Of a stretch of 64,000 nucleotides of DNA, positions 25,516-32,366 are shown piece after piece. The DNA comes from DAHVFK01 sp963755395 (GTDB lineage: Bacteria; Pseudomonadota; Gammaproteobacteria; Burkholderiales; SG8-39), in assembly GCA_963755395.1 (NCBI GenBank), contig CAVWJJ010000003.1:310001-374000 (forward strand). The letters are read 5' to 3'. The notes under the pieces were generated by a model. The model worked only from the letters and a program-made list of their open reading frames with translations. It was not told where the DNA came from and searched no databases. A program made the translations under genes and the position numbers. Every line of letters starts with the position of its first letter. Within the stretch, counting starts at the first letter, position 1.

Positions 25516-26382
25516 TTGCGTAATGTATCCATGCGTGGAGAGTCAGCCGCGCATCAGCTCACGGCGCAGACGGCAATAGAGTGCGGTCGCGACTATTGCT
25601 GCCACGGACGGCAGACAAATGCTCTGCCCCTCCGCGAGCCCCATTTGCGCTATCCGAAGTCAGCGGGGCGCGCTACCAGCAACTGCTGTTGGCCCGGGCG
25701 GCCAATGGTGGCGCGTGCGCCGCAATTCATCGTGCCCCTTCATGCCTCCCGAAACGGAAGCAATTATGCGGAGCGGGCGCGTTCATGGGACGAGCAGCGC
25801 CTGCTCTTTGCGGAGCTGCCCGATCGCCTGGTACGGATGGCGCTCTTTGCGGTGAACACGGGTTGCCGGGATGGCGAGATCTGTGGGCTTCGCTAGGAGT
25901 GGGAGCAGGCGGTCGATGAGTTGGGCACATCGGTCTTCGTCCTACCCAGGCCGAAGAACCGAATCGCGCGGGTGGCAATCCTGAATCGCATTGCCCTGGC
26001 GGTGGTGGACGAGGTACGGGGCCAGCATCCCGAGTACGTGTTCTCTTATCGGGGACACCGGATCGAGACGATGAACATCACGGCGTGGCAGTCGGCACGG
26101 CGGCGTGCGGCGGAGAAGTACGCGGCGCGCTTCGGGCGAGCCTGCCCGGAGGGCTTTAGAACGCCCCACGTACACGATCTGAGGCACACGGTGGGCAGAC
26201 GGCCAGAGGGCCCCTTGCAGGTGCCCTTTGAAACGCGCCAGGACGTCCTAGGACACAAGAACGGCAACATTACGACGCACTACTCGGCGGCGGAAGTTCG
26301 TGAGCTCCTCGATGCGGTGACGCATCTTGAGCAGGCAGCCACCGAGAGCCGTCCTCTCACCCTGCTACGGGTCGTGGCGTAG
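25516..26382 (+). pseudogene. tyrosine recombinase (phage-type integrase) with nonsense codon
   Basis: The catalytic domain is readable: NTGCRDGEICGLR (box I arginine), HDLRHT (box II His and Arg), VLGHKNGNITTHYS (third His and the tyrosine nucleophile). A TAG at 25894-25896 interrupts the frame where relatives have tryptophan (LRWEWE), a single-base change. The N-terminal DNA-binding part before about 25720 is not recognisable. It lies beside the tRNA-Arg 3' end, the expected place for the integrase of an element using that tRNA. It is too unlike IntI to serve the attC sites. Confidence 0.85.
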
Positions 26383-26441
26383 CGGAATTGGGGGGCTGCA
26401 GGACGCGCTGAATTTGGAGCGTGGGCAATTCAGGGGCAAAA

Positions 26442-26468
26442 GGAAAAGGGGCGCTTGGCCCCTTTTCC
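26442..26468 (-). terminator. Rho-independent terminator after tRNA-Arg
   Basis: GGAAAAGGGG and CCCCTTTTCC form a perfect 10-base stem around a seven-base loop. On the minus strand it begins 18 bases after the tRNA CCA end and is followed by TTTT. The A-rich other side would let it act for the plus-strand integrase remnant too. Confidence 0.75.
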
Positions 26469-26484
26469 CGAACTGCTTGAATTA

Positions 26485-26531
26485 ACTGGCGCGCCCGGCA
26501 GGATTTGAACCCACGACCCCCTGGTTCGTAG
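26485..26531 (-). repeat. right attachment repeat within tRNA-Arg
   Basis: The part of the intact tRNA-Arg gene that is repeated at 17181-17226. It spans the CCA end to the anticodon loop, the usual crossover zone for tRNA-targeting tyrosine recombinases. Confidence 0.7.
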
Positions 26532-26563
26532 CCAGGTACTCTATCCAACTGAGCTACGGGCGC
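26487..26563 (-). tRNA. tRNA-Arg (anticodon ACG)
   Basis: A full cloverleaf can be drawn: acceptor GCGCCCG/CGGGCGC, D arm with AGCTCAGTTGGATAGAGT, anticodon stem CCTGG/CCAGG around CTACGAA, T arm with GGTTCAAATCC, discriminator G and encoded CCA. The ACG anticodon is expected to be edited to ICG and to read CGU, CGC and CGA. It has a TATAAT box upstream and a terminator downstream, so it appears functional despite the neighbouring integration. Confidence 0.96.
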
Positions 26564-26573
26564 GAGGGCGCGA

Positions 26574-26579
26574 ATTATA
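26574..26579 (-). promoter_or_regulatory. -10 box of the tRNA-Arg promoter
   Basis: TATAAT on the minus strand, 10 bases before the tRNA 5' end. No convincing -35 hexamer at 17 bases; GC-rich discriminator as usual for stable RNA promoters. Confidence 0.5.
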
Positions 26580-26667
26580 GCAAATCCCCGGATGCCGGTT
26601 CGCTGATCCGTGTTGACGCAGGCGCCCTCACGTCGATAATCCGGTGACCCCTATGATGGAGGCGACA

Positions 26668-26964
26668 ATGAGCGGATTCGCACTGGTGGTGAAGCTCCGG
26701 ATCAAGCCGGACAGCATCGACAAGTTCATGGCGGCAGTGCAGGAAAACGGCAAGGCCGCGCGCGAAACGGAGCCTGGCTGCAGGACTTTCGACATCCTGG
26801 TGGACCCGAACGACCCGGCGTCGGCGATGCTCTATGAGGTTTACGACAATGAGGCCGCGTTCGAGGCCCACCAGAAGACCCCGCACTTCAAGAAATATCT
26901 CGACTCCGCGCTGCAGTGGCTGGATTCGCGCGAGCGGCAGTTCTATCGCCGCGCGGCACCCTGA
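26668..26964 (+). CDS. antibiotic biosynthesis monooxygenase (ABM) domain protein
   Basis: A 98-residue single-domain ABM protein of the YgiN type: MSGFALVVKLRIKPDSIDKF at the start and YEVYDNEAAFEAHQKTPHFK. Relatives act on quinones or other aromatic compounds or are dimeric sensors of unknown role. GGAGG six bases before the ATG at 26668 fixes the start. Its stop overlaps the next start by one base (TGATG), so it is coupled to the flavin-reductase-like gene, a combination that suggests a small redox unit. Confidence 0.88.
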   Translation: MSGFALVVKLRIKPDSIDKFMAAVQENGKAARETEPGCRTFDILVDPNDPASAMLYEVYDNEAAFEAHQKTPHFKKYLDSALQWLDSRERQFYRRAAP

Positions 26965-27572
26965 TGGATCTCGAGCTGCGTGGGCTGACGCCGGCCGAGC
27001 GCTACAAGCTCATCGTCGGGCTGGTGATCCCGCGCCCGATCGCTTGGATCTCGACTGTCAGCGAATCCGGCGTGGCCAACTGCGCGCCGTATTCGTTCTT
27101 CAACGCTTTCGCCGAAGATCCACCGCTGATCATGGTCAGCTTCGGCCCCCGGCACGACGGCGCGATGAAGCATTCACTGAAGAACATCCTGCGCAGCGGC
27201 GAGTTCGTGGTGAACCTGGTCGATGAGCAGACCGCAAACGCGATGCATCTCTCGAGCGAGGAGATCCCGGAAGAAGAGAGCGAATTCGACAAGACCGGCC
27301 TTACACCTGCGCCTTCGCGCCTGGTGTCGCAGCCGCGCATCGCGCAAGCGGCGGCCTGTTTCGAGTGCCGAGTGTTCAAGCACCTGGAGATCGTGCCAGG
27401 GCGGGTATTCATCATCGGCGAGATCCTGCTGGTGCATGCGCGTGAGGGTGTGATCGACCCGCAAACCAAGCGAATTTCAGACGCGCACTATCGACCGGTG
27501 GGGCGGCTGTACGCCAACCGCTACTGCACCACGCGCCAGCGTTTCACCCTCCCCGGCGAGCTGCCGGACTAG
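26964..27572 (+). CDS. flavin-reductase-like (FMN-binding split barrel) protein
   Basis: A 202-residue protein: PRPIAWISTVSESGVANCAP with the following PYSFFNAFAEDPPLIMVSFG is the hallmark of the DIM6/NTAB flavin reductase-like family. It binds FMN, probably as a dimer; the physiological partner is unknown. The start overlaps the ABM stop by one base. Its stop overlaps the stop of the convergent flavin reductase gene. The C-terminus LYANRYCTTRQRFTLP is typical of the family. Confidence 0.85.
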   Translation: MDLELRGLTPAERYKLIVGLVIPRPIAWISTVSESGVANCAPYSFFNAFAEDPPLIMVSFGPRHDGAMKHSLKNILRSGEFVVNLVDEQTANAMHLSSEEIPEEESEFDKTGLTPAPSRLVSQPRIAQAAACFECRVFKHLEIVPGRVFIIGEILLVHAREGVIDPQTKRISDAHYRPVGRLYANRYCTTRQRFTLPGELPD

Positions 27573-28123
27573 TAGCCCCAATAGTCCAGCCCCTCTGGCA
27601 GCGGCTCGCCGTGCGACAGCGCGGCAATCTTTGCGTATTGGCCGTCAACGTAAAGAAGGGGCTTGCCCTTCTTGCCGAACAGCACCTGCTCCACCTGACC
27701 CATGAAGATGGTATGTGAGCCGTGCGCGATTTTCTTCACCAGCCGGCAATCGAATGACACAAGTGCATCGATCAGCACCGGAGACCCGGTGGTGAGGTGT
27801 GTCCAGTCGCGCGACTTGAAGCGGCCTTCCCCGCTCTGCGCGCCGCTGAATGCAGTCGACAGTTCCCAGTCCTCCGCGCGCAAGGTATTGACGCAGAATA
27901 CGCCCGCCCTGGAGATCGCGCCGTGCGTCGTGGCCGCCTTGTTGATGCATACGAGCAGCGTCGGCGGATCAGCCGTCACCGAGCATGCCGCCGTGGCGGT
28001 CATGCCGTATCGATGCCCCGAGTGCGCGCTGGTGATGATGTTCACCGCGGCCGCCAGCGTTCGCATGCCGAGCTTGTACTGCACGGCGTCGACGCGCTGA
28101 GATGCCTGATGGTCCTTGTCCAC
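27569..28123 (-). CDS. flavin reductase, HpaC-like family
   Basis: A 184-residue split-barrel flavin reductase: RTLAAAVNIITSA, GMTATAACSVTADPPTLLVC and INKAATTH. Such enzymes reduce FMN or FAD with NAD(P)H and feed two-component monooxygenases. The end SHGEPLPEGLDYWGY is family-like, although the typical final GDY is replaced. No oxygenase partner is adjacent, so the partner may lie elsewhere. It precedes no other gene closely; the EamA gene upstream is 10 bases away, so the two may be co-transcribed. Confidence 0.88.
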   Translation of the reverse strand: MDKDHQASQRVDAVQYKLGMRTLAAAVNIITSAHSGHRYGMTATAACSVTADPPTLLVCINKAATTHGAISRAGVFCVNTLRAEDWELSTAFSGAQSGEGRFKSRDWTHLTTGSPVLIDALVSFDCRLVKKIAHGSHTIFMGQVEQVLFGKKGKPLLYVDGQYAKIAALSHGEPLPEGLDYWGY

Positions 28124-28133
28124 GAAATGAAGT

Positions 28134-29036
28134 TTACCCTCTGCGTGCCGGCGTGTAATTGACCAGCACGATGCCCGCCCCGACCAGCAGCGCGGCGGCG
28201 ACGAAGGTCGGCCTCAGCGGCTCGGACAGCACCAGGACCCCGAACACGACGCCGAACATCGGCGCGAGAAAGGAGAACACCGCGAGCCGCCCTGCGAGGT
28301 ACCGCCGAAGCAGCCAGAACCACGCCAGATAGCTCGCGAACGCGACCACTGCCCCCTGGTAGGCGAGCGAGGCAAGCGCAATCGAACTCAGGCGCGAAAT
28401 CCCCGGCTCTCCCATCAGGCGCGACGCCAGCAGCAGAAGCGCGGACGATACCGCGAGCTGATAGAACAGCGTTTTGCTCGCGCTCACCCGCGCAAGGGCG
28501 CTGGCGCGGATCAGAACCGTCGTGGCCGCCCACAGCACGGCGGCGATAACGCCGCACAGGTCGCCCAGAACGGTCGTGCCGCCGGAGGCGGCAAAGCCTT
28601 CGCCGAACGCGAGCGCCAGGCCGGCGAACGAAACGAACACGCCAAGCCACTGACGCGGCTGCATGCGTTCGCCCGGCACCAGCCAGTGCAGGCCGAGCGC
28701 GGTCAAGGGCGGCGTAAGGTAGATGAACACGATCATGCGCGAGGCGGTCGTGTGGCCGAGCCCGGCGTAGATGAAGACGAACTCAGTCCCAAAAAGCAGC
28801 CCCGCAACCAGGCCCGGCCTCAAAGTGCCATCGCGCTCGAACAGCGCGACCCCCCGCAGTCGCGACCAGGCGAGCAGCAGGATGGTCGCGCTGATCGAGC
28901 GAATCGCCGCCTGCATCACCAGCGAAACGTCGGCCGCCGCCAGCTTGATCATTACCTGCTGGAAACCCCACGACGCCGTCAGCAGCAGCATCACGGAGAA
29001 AGCCGTCCCGTCGAGCGCGTTGCGGTGGTCTGGCAT
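28134..29036 (-). CDS. EamA/DMT-family transporter
   Basis: A 300-residue inner-membrane protein with ten predicted helices in two EamA repeats (ASWGFQQVMIKLAAADVS in the first, GVIAAVLWAATTVLIR in the second). The family exports amino acids and metabolites; no substrate can be assigned. The gene lies 10 bases upstream of the flavin reductase gene and is divergent from the peroxiredoxin-glutaredoxin gene, with the Fur-like box between them. Confidence 0.88.
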   Translation of the reverse strand: MPDHRNALDGTAFSVMLLLTASWGFQQVMIKLAAADVSLVMQAAIRSISATILLLAWSRLRGVALFERDGTLRPGLVAGLLFGTEFVFIYAGLGHTTASRMIVFIYLTPPLTALGLHWLVPGERMQPRQWLGVFVSFAGLALAFGEGFAASGGTTVLGDLCGVIAAVLWAATTVLIRASALARVSASKTLFYQLAVSSALLLLASRLMGEPGISRLSSIALASLAYQGAVVAFASYLAWFWLLRRYLAGRLAVFSFLAPMFGVVFGVLVLSEPLRPTFVAAALLVGAGIVLVNYTPARRG

Positions 29037-29128
29037 GGGGAGCGGCGCAGTCTAGCAGCGCCCATAGCGACGGGCTATGCGCCCCATCGGAACAAGTCAT
29101 TGGAAATCTAGGGCATAGCCCCGTAAAT

Positions 29129-29143
29129 TGATAGTCGTTATCA
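29129..29143. promoter_or_regulatory. Fur-like or related metal/redox operator before the peroxiredoxin gene
   Basis: TGATAGTCGTTATCA matches TGATAATnATTATCA at 12 of 14 defined positions, within the longer palindrome TTGATA-N5-TATCAA. It lies 15 bases before the start codon and so would overlap the promoter. Iron or peroxide control of a peroxiredoxin is plausible. Confidence 0.55.
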
Positions 29144-29157
29144 ATTATCGGAGTCGC

Positions 29158-29898
29158 ATGATGCTTCCCCATCGCGAAGGCAAACGCGTGCCGCAGGTGG
29201 TTTTCCGCGCCCGCTCCGGCAACGAGTGGCAAAGCGTGACCAGCGACGATCTGTTCAAGGGCAGGACGGTGGTGGTTTTCTCGCTTCCCGGCGCGTTCAC
29301 CCCGACCTGCTCGTCCACCCACCTGCCGCGCTACAACGAGCTCGCGCCGGCGTTCTTCGCCAACGGCGTGGACGCGATCCTGTGCGTGTCGGTCAACGAC
29401 GCATTCGTGATGAACGAATGGGCCAAGGATCAGGAATGCCAGAACGTGACGCTGGTCCCTGACGGCAACGGAGAGTTCACCGACGGCATGGGGATGCTGG
29501 TCGACAAGGCCGACCTCGGCTTCGGCAAGCGCTCCTGGCGCTATTCGATGCTGGTGAGAGACGGCATGGTGGAAAAAATGTTCATTGAGCCGCAAAAGCC
29601 CGGCGATCCGTTCGAAGTGTCCGACGCGGACACCATGTTGGCCTACATCAGTCCGAACGCCAAGAAACCGGACCGGGTCGCGATCCTGACGCGCGAGGGC
29701 TGCGCGTTCTGCGCCAAAGCCAAGGACCTGCTGCAGCGCCTTGGTCTTGACTACGTCGAGCTGCCGCTGGAGCACAAGATTCGCAGCCGCGCCGTCGGTG
29801 CGATTGCCGGTGCGCAGACCGTACCGCAGGTATTCATCAACGGCACGCGCATTGGCGGCCTGGAAGAACTCGAGCGCTGGGCCAAGAAGGCGGCGTAA
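29158..29898 (+). CDS. peroxiredoxin 5 - glutaredoxin fusion protein
   Basis: A 246-residue hybrid enzyme. The N-terminal Prx5 domain has the peroxidatic cysteine in PGAFTPTCSSTHLPRY; the C-terminal glutaredoxin domain (from about residue 168) has EGCAFCAKAK and TVPQVFINGTRIGG. It reduces peroxides with glutathione as electron donor, as in Haemophilus PGdx and related proteins. Two ATG codons (29158 and 29161) follow CGGAG; either may be used. The Fur-like box upstream and the nearby exporter are the only regulatory context. Complete and not disrupted. Confidence 0.92.
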   Translation: MMLPHREGKRVPQVVFRARSGNEWQSVTSDDLFKGRTVVVFSLPGAFTPTCSSTHLPRYNELAPAFFANGVDAILCVSVNDAFVMNEWAKDQECQNVTLVPDGNGEFTDGMGMLVDKADLGFGKRSWRYSMLVRDGMVEKMFIEPQKPGDPFEVSDADTMLAYISPNAKKPDRVAILTREGCAFCAKAKDLLQRLGLDYVELPLEHKIRSRAVGAIAGAQTVPQVFINGTRIGGLEELERWAKKAA

Positions 29899-29950
29899 GG
29901 CCTTGGCTTGAGGTAACCTCCGTGGAGATGATCCACGGAGGAGCGCTTCC

Positions 29951-30316
29951 TTGAGCGATACCCCAGGCGGCTCGGAACTGGAAGCCTTGCGAGCGAAGCT
30001 GCGCGAATTCATCGCCGAGCGCGACTGGGCTCAGTTCCACAACCCGAAGAACCTCGCCATGGCGCTGATCGCCGAAGCGGGCGAGCTGGTCGAGCACTTC
30101 CAGTGGCTCACTCCCGAGCAGGCCGAGCGCCTGCCGCCGCAAGCGCTCACCGAGGTCGAGCACGAGCTGGCCGACGTGTTCATCTTCCTGGTCGAGCTCG
30201 CCGACCGGCTGGGCGTTGACCTGCTCGCGGCGGCCGAGCGCAAGCTTGCGCTCAACGCGCAGAAATACCCGGTCGACAAGTCGCGCGGGAGGGCCACCAA
30301 GTACAACAAGCTGTAG
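29951..30316 (+). CDS. MazG-like nucleotide pyrophosphohydrolase
   Basis: A 121-residue all-alpha NTP pyrophosphatase. The metal-binding pattern EAGELVEHFQW (first ExxE) and ELADVFIFLVELADRLGVD (second ExxD) is intact. These small enzymes, related to the RS21-C6/dCTPase group, clean non-canonical nucleotides. The start is TTG with GGAGGAG nine bases upstream. It ends 3 bases before rlmJ, so the two genes form an operon. Confidence 0.85.
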   Translation: MSDTPGGSELEALRAKLREFIAERDWAQFHNPKNLAMALIAEAGELVEHFQWLTPEQAERLPPQALTEVEHELADVFIFLVELADRLGVDLLAAAERKLALNAQKYPVDKSRGRATKYNKL

Positions 30317-30319
30317 CCG

Positions 30320-31162
30320 ATGCTCGCCTACCGGCACCAGTTCCATGCAGGCAACTTCGCCGACGTTTTCAAGCACGTTCTGCTGGTGCGTCTGCTGCTC
30401 GCACTGCGACGCAAGGACAAGCCGTTCCTCTATCTCGAAACCCACGCCGGCACGGGCCGCTACGACCTCGAGCATCCCTGGGCGCAGAAGAACGCCGAAT
30501 TCCGCGATGGCATCGCGCGGATCTTCGATCGTGACGACGTTCCGGTGCTTGTCGCGCCTTACCTGGCCGCGGTCCGGTCAGAAAACCCAGACGGCCGGCT
30601 ACGTTGGTACCCGGGCTCGCCCCTGATTGCACGCAGGCTCCTGCGCGCGGGCGACCGCGCGCTACTCACCGAGCTGAACAAGAAGGATTGCGCCGCCCTC
30701 GAAAGGCTGTTCCTCCGCGACCGACAGGTGGCGGTGCGGTTGATGGATGGCTACCAGTCGCTCAAGGCGCACCTGCCGCCGAAGGAGCGGCGGGGGCTGG
30801 TCCTGATCGACTCGTCGTTCGACCGCAAGCACGAGTTCGAGCGTCTCACCGAGGCGCTGCAAGCTGCGCACGAACGCTGGCCGACCGGCGTCTACGCGCT
30901 CTGGTTCCCGTTCATGGAGCCCGCGGCGATGCGCGCCTTCGAGCGCCGGATCGAGGCCAGCGGCATCCGCCGCATCCTTTGGCTCGAGCTGAGACTGGGG
31001 GCGCAGCGGACGGCGGAGAAGCTGGACGGCTGCGGCATGATCGTCGTCAATCCGCCTTACGGCTTTGCCGAGGCGGCGGCACCGCTGCTGGATTGGCTCG
31101 CGCGCACGCTCGCGCCCACCGGCAAAGGCCGCGCGCGCTGCCGCGTGCTGGTCGGAGAGTAA
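30320..31162 (+). CDS. rlmJ: 23S rRNA adenine-2030-N6 methyltransferase family protein (RlmJ)
   Basis: A 280-residue protein that follows E. coli RlmJ throughout: MLAYRHQFHAGNFADVFKH at the start, LYLETHAGTGRYDL (motif I), ALWFPF and the C-terminal GMIVVNPPY. RlmJ methylates N6 of A2030 in 23S rRNA. Oddly, the catalytic motif IV, DPPY in E. coli (LIDPPYE), reads DSSF here (VLIDSSFDRKHE). The aspartate stays, the prolines do not. The enzyme may still work or may be altered. It directly follows the MazG-like gene. Confidence 0.85.
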   Translation: MLAYRHQFHAGNFADVFKHVLLVRLLLALRRKDKPFLYLETHAGTGRYDLEHPWAQKNAEFRDGIARIFDRDDVPVLVAPYLAAVRSENPDGRLRWYPGSPLIARRLLRAGDRALLTELNKKDCAALERLFLRDRQVAVRLMDGYQSLKAHLPPKERRGLVLIDSSFDRKHEFERLTEALQAAHERWPTGVYALWFPFMEPAAMRAFERRIEASGIRRILWLELRLGAQRTAEKLDGCGMIVVNPPYGFAEAAAPLLDWLARTLAPTGKGRARCRVLVGE

Positions 31163-31228
31163 TCGCGCATTGCGACGTTCGAATTCGGCGTAAGCTGGCG
31201 ATGGCGTCGATACACCCGGAGAACCCGA

Positions 31229-31348
31229 ATGCCCAAAGGTCAGCAACGCAGCAACCGCGAGCCGAAGAAACCCAAGCAGCCGAAGAAGCCCGACGTTCCG
31301 CCGGCCACATCCGGCCGACTGCCGCCGCCTCCTCCTAAAGCTCGATAA
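31229..31348 (+). CDS. small basic proline/lysine-rich protein
   Basis: A 39-residue protein, MPKGQQRSNREPKKPKQPKK then PDVPPATSGRLPPPPPKAR, with GGAG seven bases before the ATG. Similar small MPKGQQRSNRE proteins are common in betaproteobacteria; their role is unknown. It is highly basic and likely disordered. It stands between rlmJ and the convergent carbamate kinase gene. Confidence 0.7.
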   Translation: MPKGQQRSNREPKKPKQPKKPDVPPATSGRLPPPPPKAR

Positions 31349-31384
31349 CTGTCGGCCGGCGCTGGCCGCGGCGCCGGGCGGAAC

Positions 31385-32338
31385 TCAGCGTGGGACGATT
31401 CTTGTCCCCGCACTGCCAGCGAGCGCCGGCGCGAGATGCGAGGGGTCGGTGATGATGCCTTCCGCGCCGCCGCCTTCGAGGAACTCGATTACCGCACCGA
31501 TCTTCGGCCCCATGCTTCCCCTGTCGAACTGGTTCTCCGCGTAGAGCCGCTTCGCCTCCGCAAGCGTCATGCGGTCGAGCCAGCGCTGGGTCGGCTTGCC
31601 GAAATCAAGCGCGACCCGCTCGACGCCGGTAGCGACCACCAGCCGGTCCGCGCGCAGCGCACGCGCCAGCAGGCTCGAGGCGGTGTCCTTGTCGATCACC
31701 GCCTCGACGCCGCGCAGATCCCCCGTGTCGTCCTGAATCACGGGAATGCCACCCCCGCCGCAGGCGATGACAACGTAGCCTTCGCCCACCAGGTGCGCAA
31801 TGACCTCAAGATCGACGATCGCCTTGGGCCTCGGCGACGGGACCACGCGCCGCCAGCCGCGACCCGGATCTTCCTTCACATGCCAGCCGAGGTCCACGGC
31901 GCGCTTGCGCGCGGTGGCTTCGTCCATTGGAGAGCCGATCGGCTTGGTCGGGTTGCGAAAGGCCGGGTCCTCGCGGTCGACCAGCACTTGCGTGACCACC
32001 GCAACCGCCTCGCGCTTGGCGCCGCGGCGCCGAAACTCATTGCGCAGCGCCTTGACGAACATGTAGCCCAGGGCGCCCTGCAGATCGGCGCCGGCGTAGT
32101 CCATCGGGACCGGGATCACCTCGTGCAGCGCGAGCTCCGAGCGCCTCAGGATGTAGCCCATCTGCGGGCCGCTGCCGTGCGTGAACACCACGCGCCAACC
32201 GCTTTCGATCAGGTCGGCGACATAACCGACCGTCTCGCGCGCCGTGTCGTATTGATCCGCGATCGTGCGGTGCTGTTCGTCGCGGATCAGCGCGTTTCCG
32301 CCCACCGCCACCACTGCGAGCTTTCCGGGGCCGCTCAT
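31385..32338 (-). CDS. arcC: carbamate kinase
   Basis: Makes ATP from carbamoyl phosphate and ADP. The 317-residue protein has the family pattern: AVGGNALIRDEQ, FTHGSGPQMGYI, GSPMDEATARKRAVDLGW, the glycine-rich IACGGGGIPV and a C-terminal GSMGPKIGAVIEFLEGG. Full length. Last gene of the minus-strand unit fdrA-DUF1116-arcC, 28 bases after the DUF1116 stop. The association with FdrA and DUF1116 rather than with arginine deiminase genes points to carbamoyl phosphate made by an oxamic-transcarbamylase-like enzyme. Start ATG at 32338. Confidence 0.92.
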   Translation of the reverse strand: MSGPGKLAVVAVGGNALIRDEQHRTIADQYDTARETVGYVADLIESGWRVVFTHGSGPQMGYILRRSELALHEVIPVPMDYAGADLQGALGYMFVKALRNEFRRRGAKREAVAVVTQVLVDREDPAFRNPTKPIGSPMDEATARKRAVDLGWHVKEDPGRGWRRVVPSPRPKAIVDLEVIAHLVGEGYVVIACGGGGIPVIQDDTGDLRGVEAVIDKDTASSLLARALRADRLVVATGVERVALDFGKPTQRWLDRMTLAEAKRLYAENQFDRGSMGPKIGAVIEFLEGGGAEGIITDPSHLAPALAGSAGTRIVPR

Positions 32339-32366
32339 GACACCTGCCCTCCTCGACCGTGGCACG

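Larger units (their letters stand above)
17181..26531. mobile_element. decayed genomic island integrated at tRNA-Arg(ACG)
   Basis: About 9.3 kb bounded by imperfect direct repeats of the tRNA-Arg 3' half. A tyrosine recombinase pseudogene lies next to the intact tRNA, the usual position. The contents differ from the flanks: small cassette-like genes with attC sites, a tRNA-Asn 3' fragment, palindromic repeats, AT-richer stretches and longer gaps. The integrase carries a nonsense codon, so the element is probably immobile. Not every gene inside needs to have come with the same event. Confidence 0.65.

Noticed and set aside
25516..26382. Integron integrase IntI for the attC sites
   Set aside because: The readable catalytic domain matches phage-type integrases found beside tRNAs, and I see no IntI-specific insert between boxes. 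Position at the tRNA also fits a phage-type enzyme.
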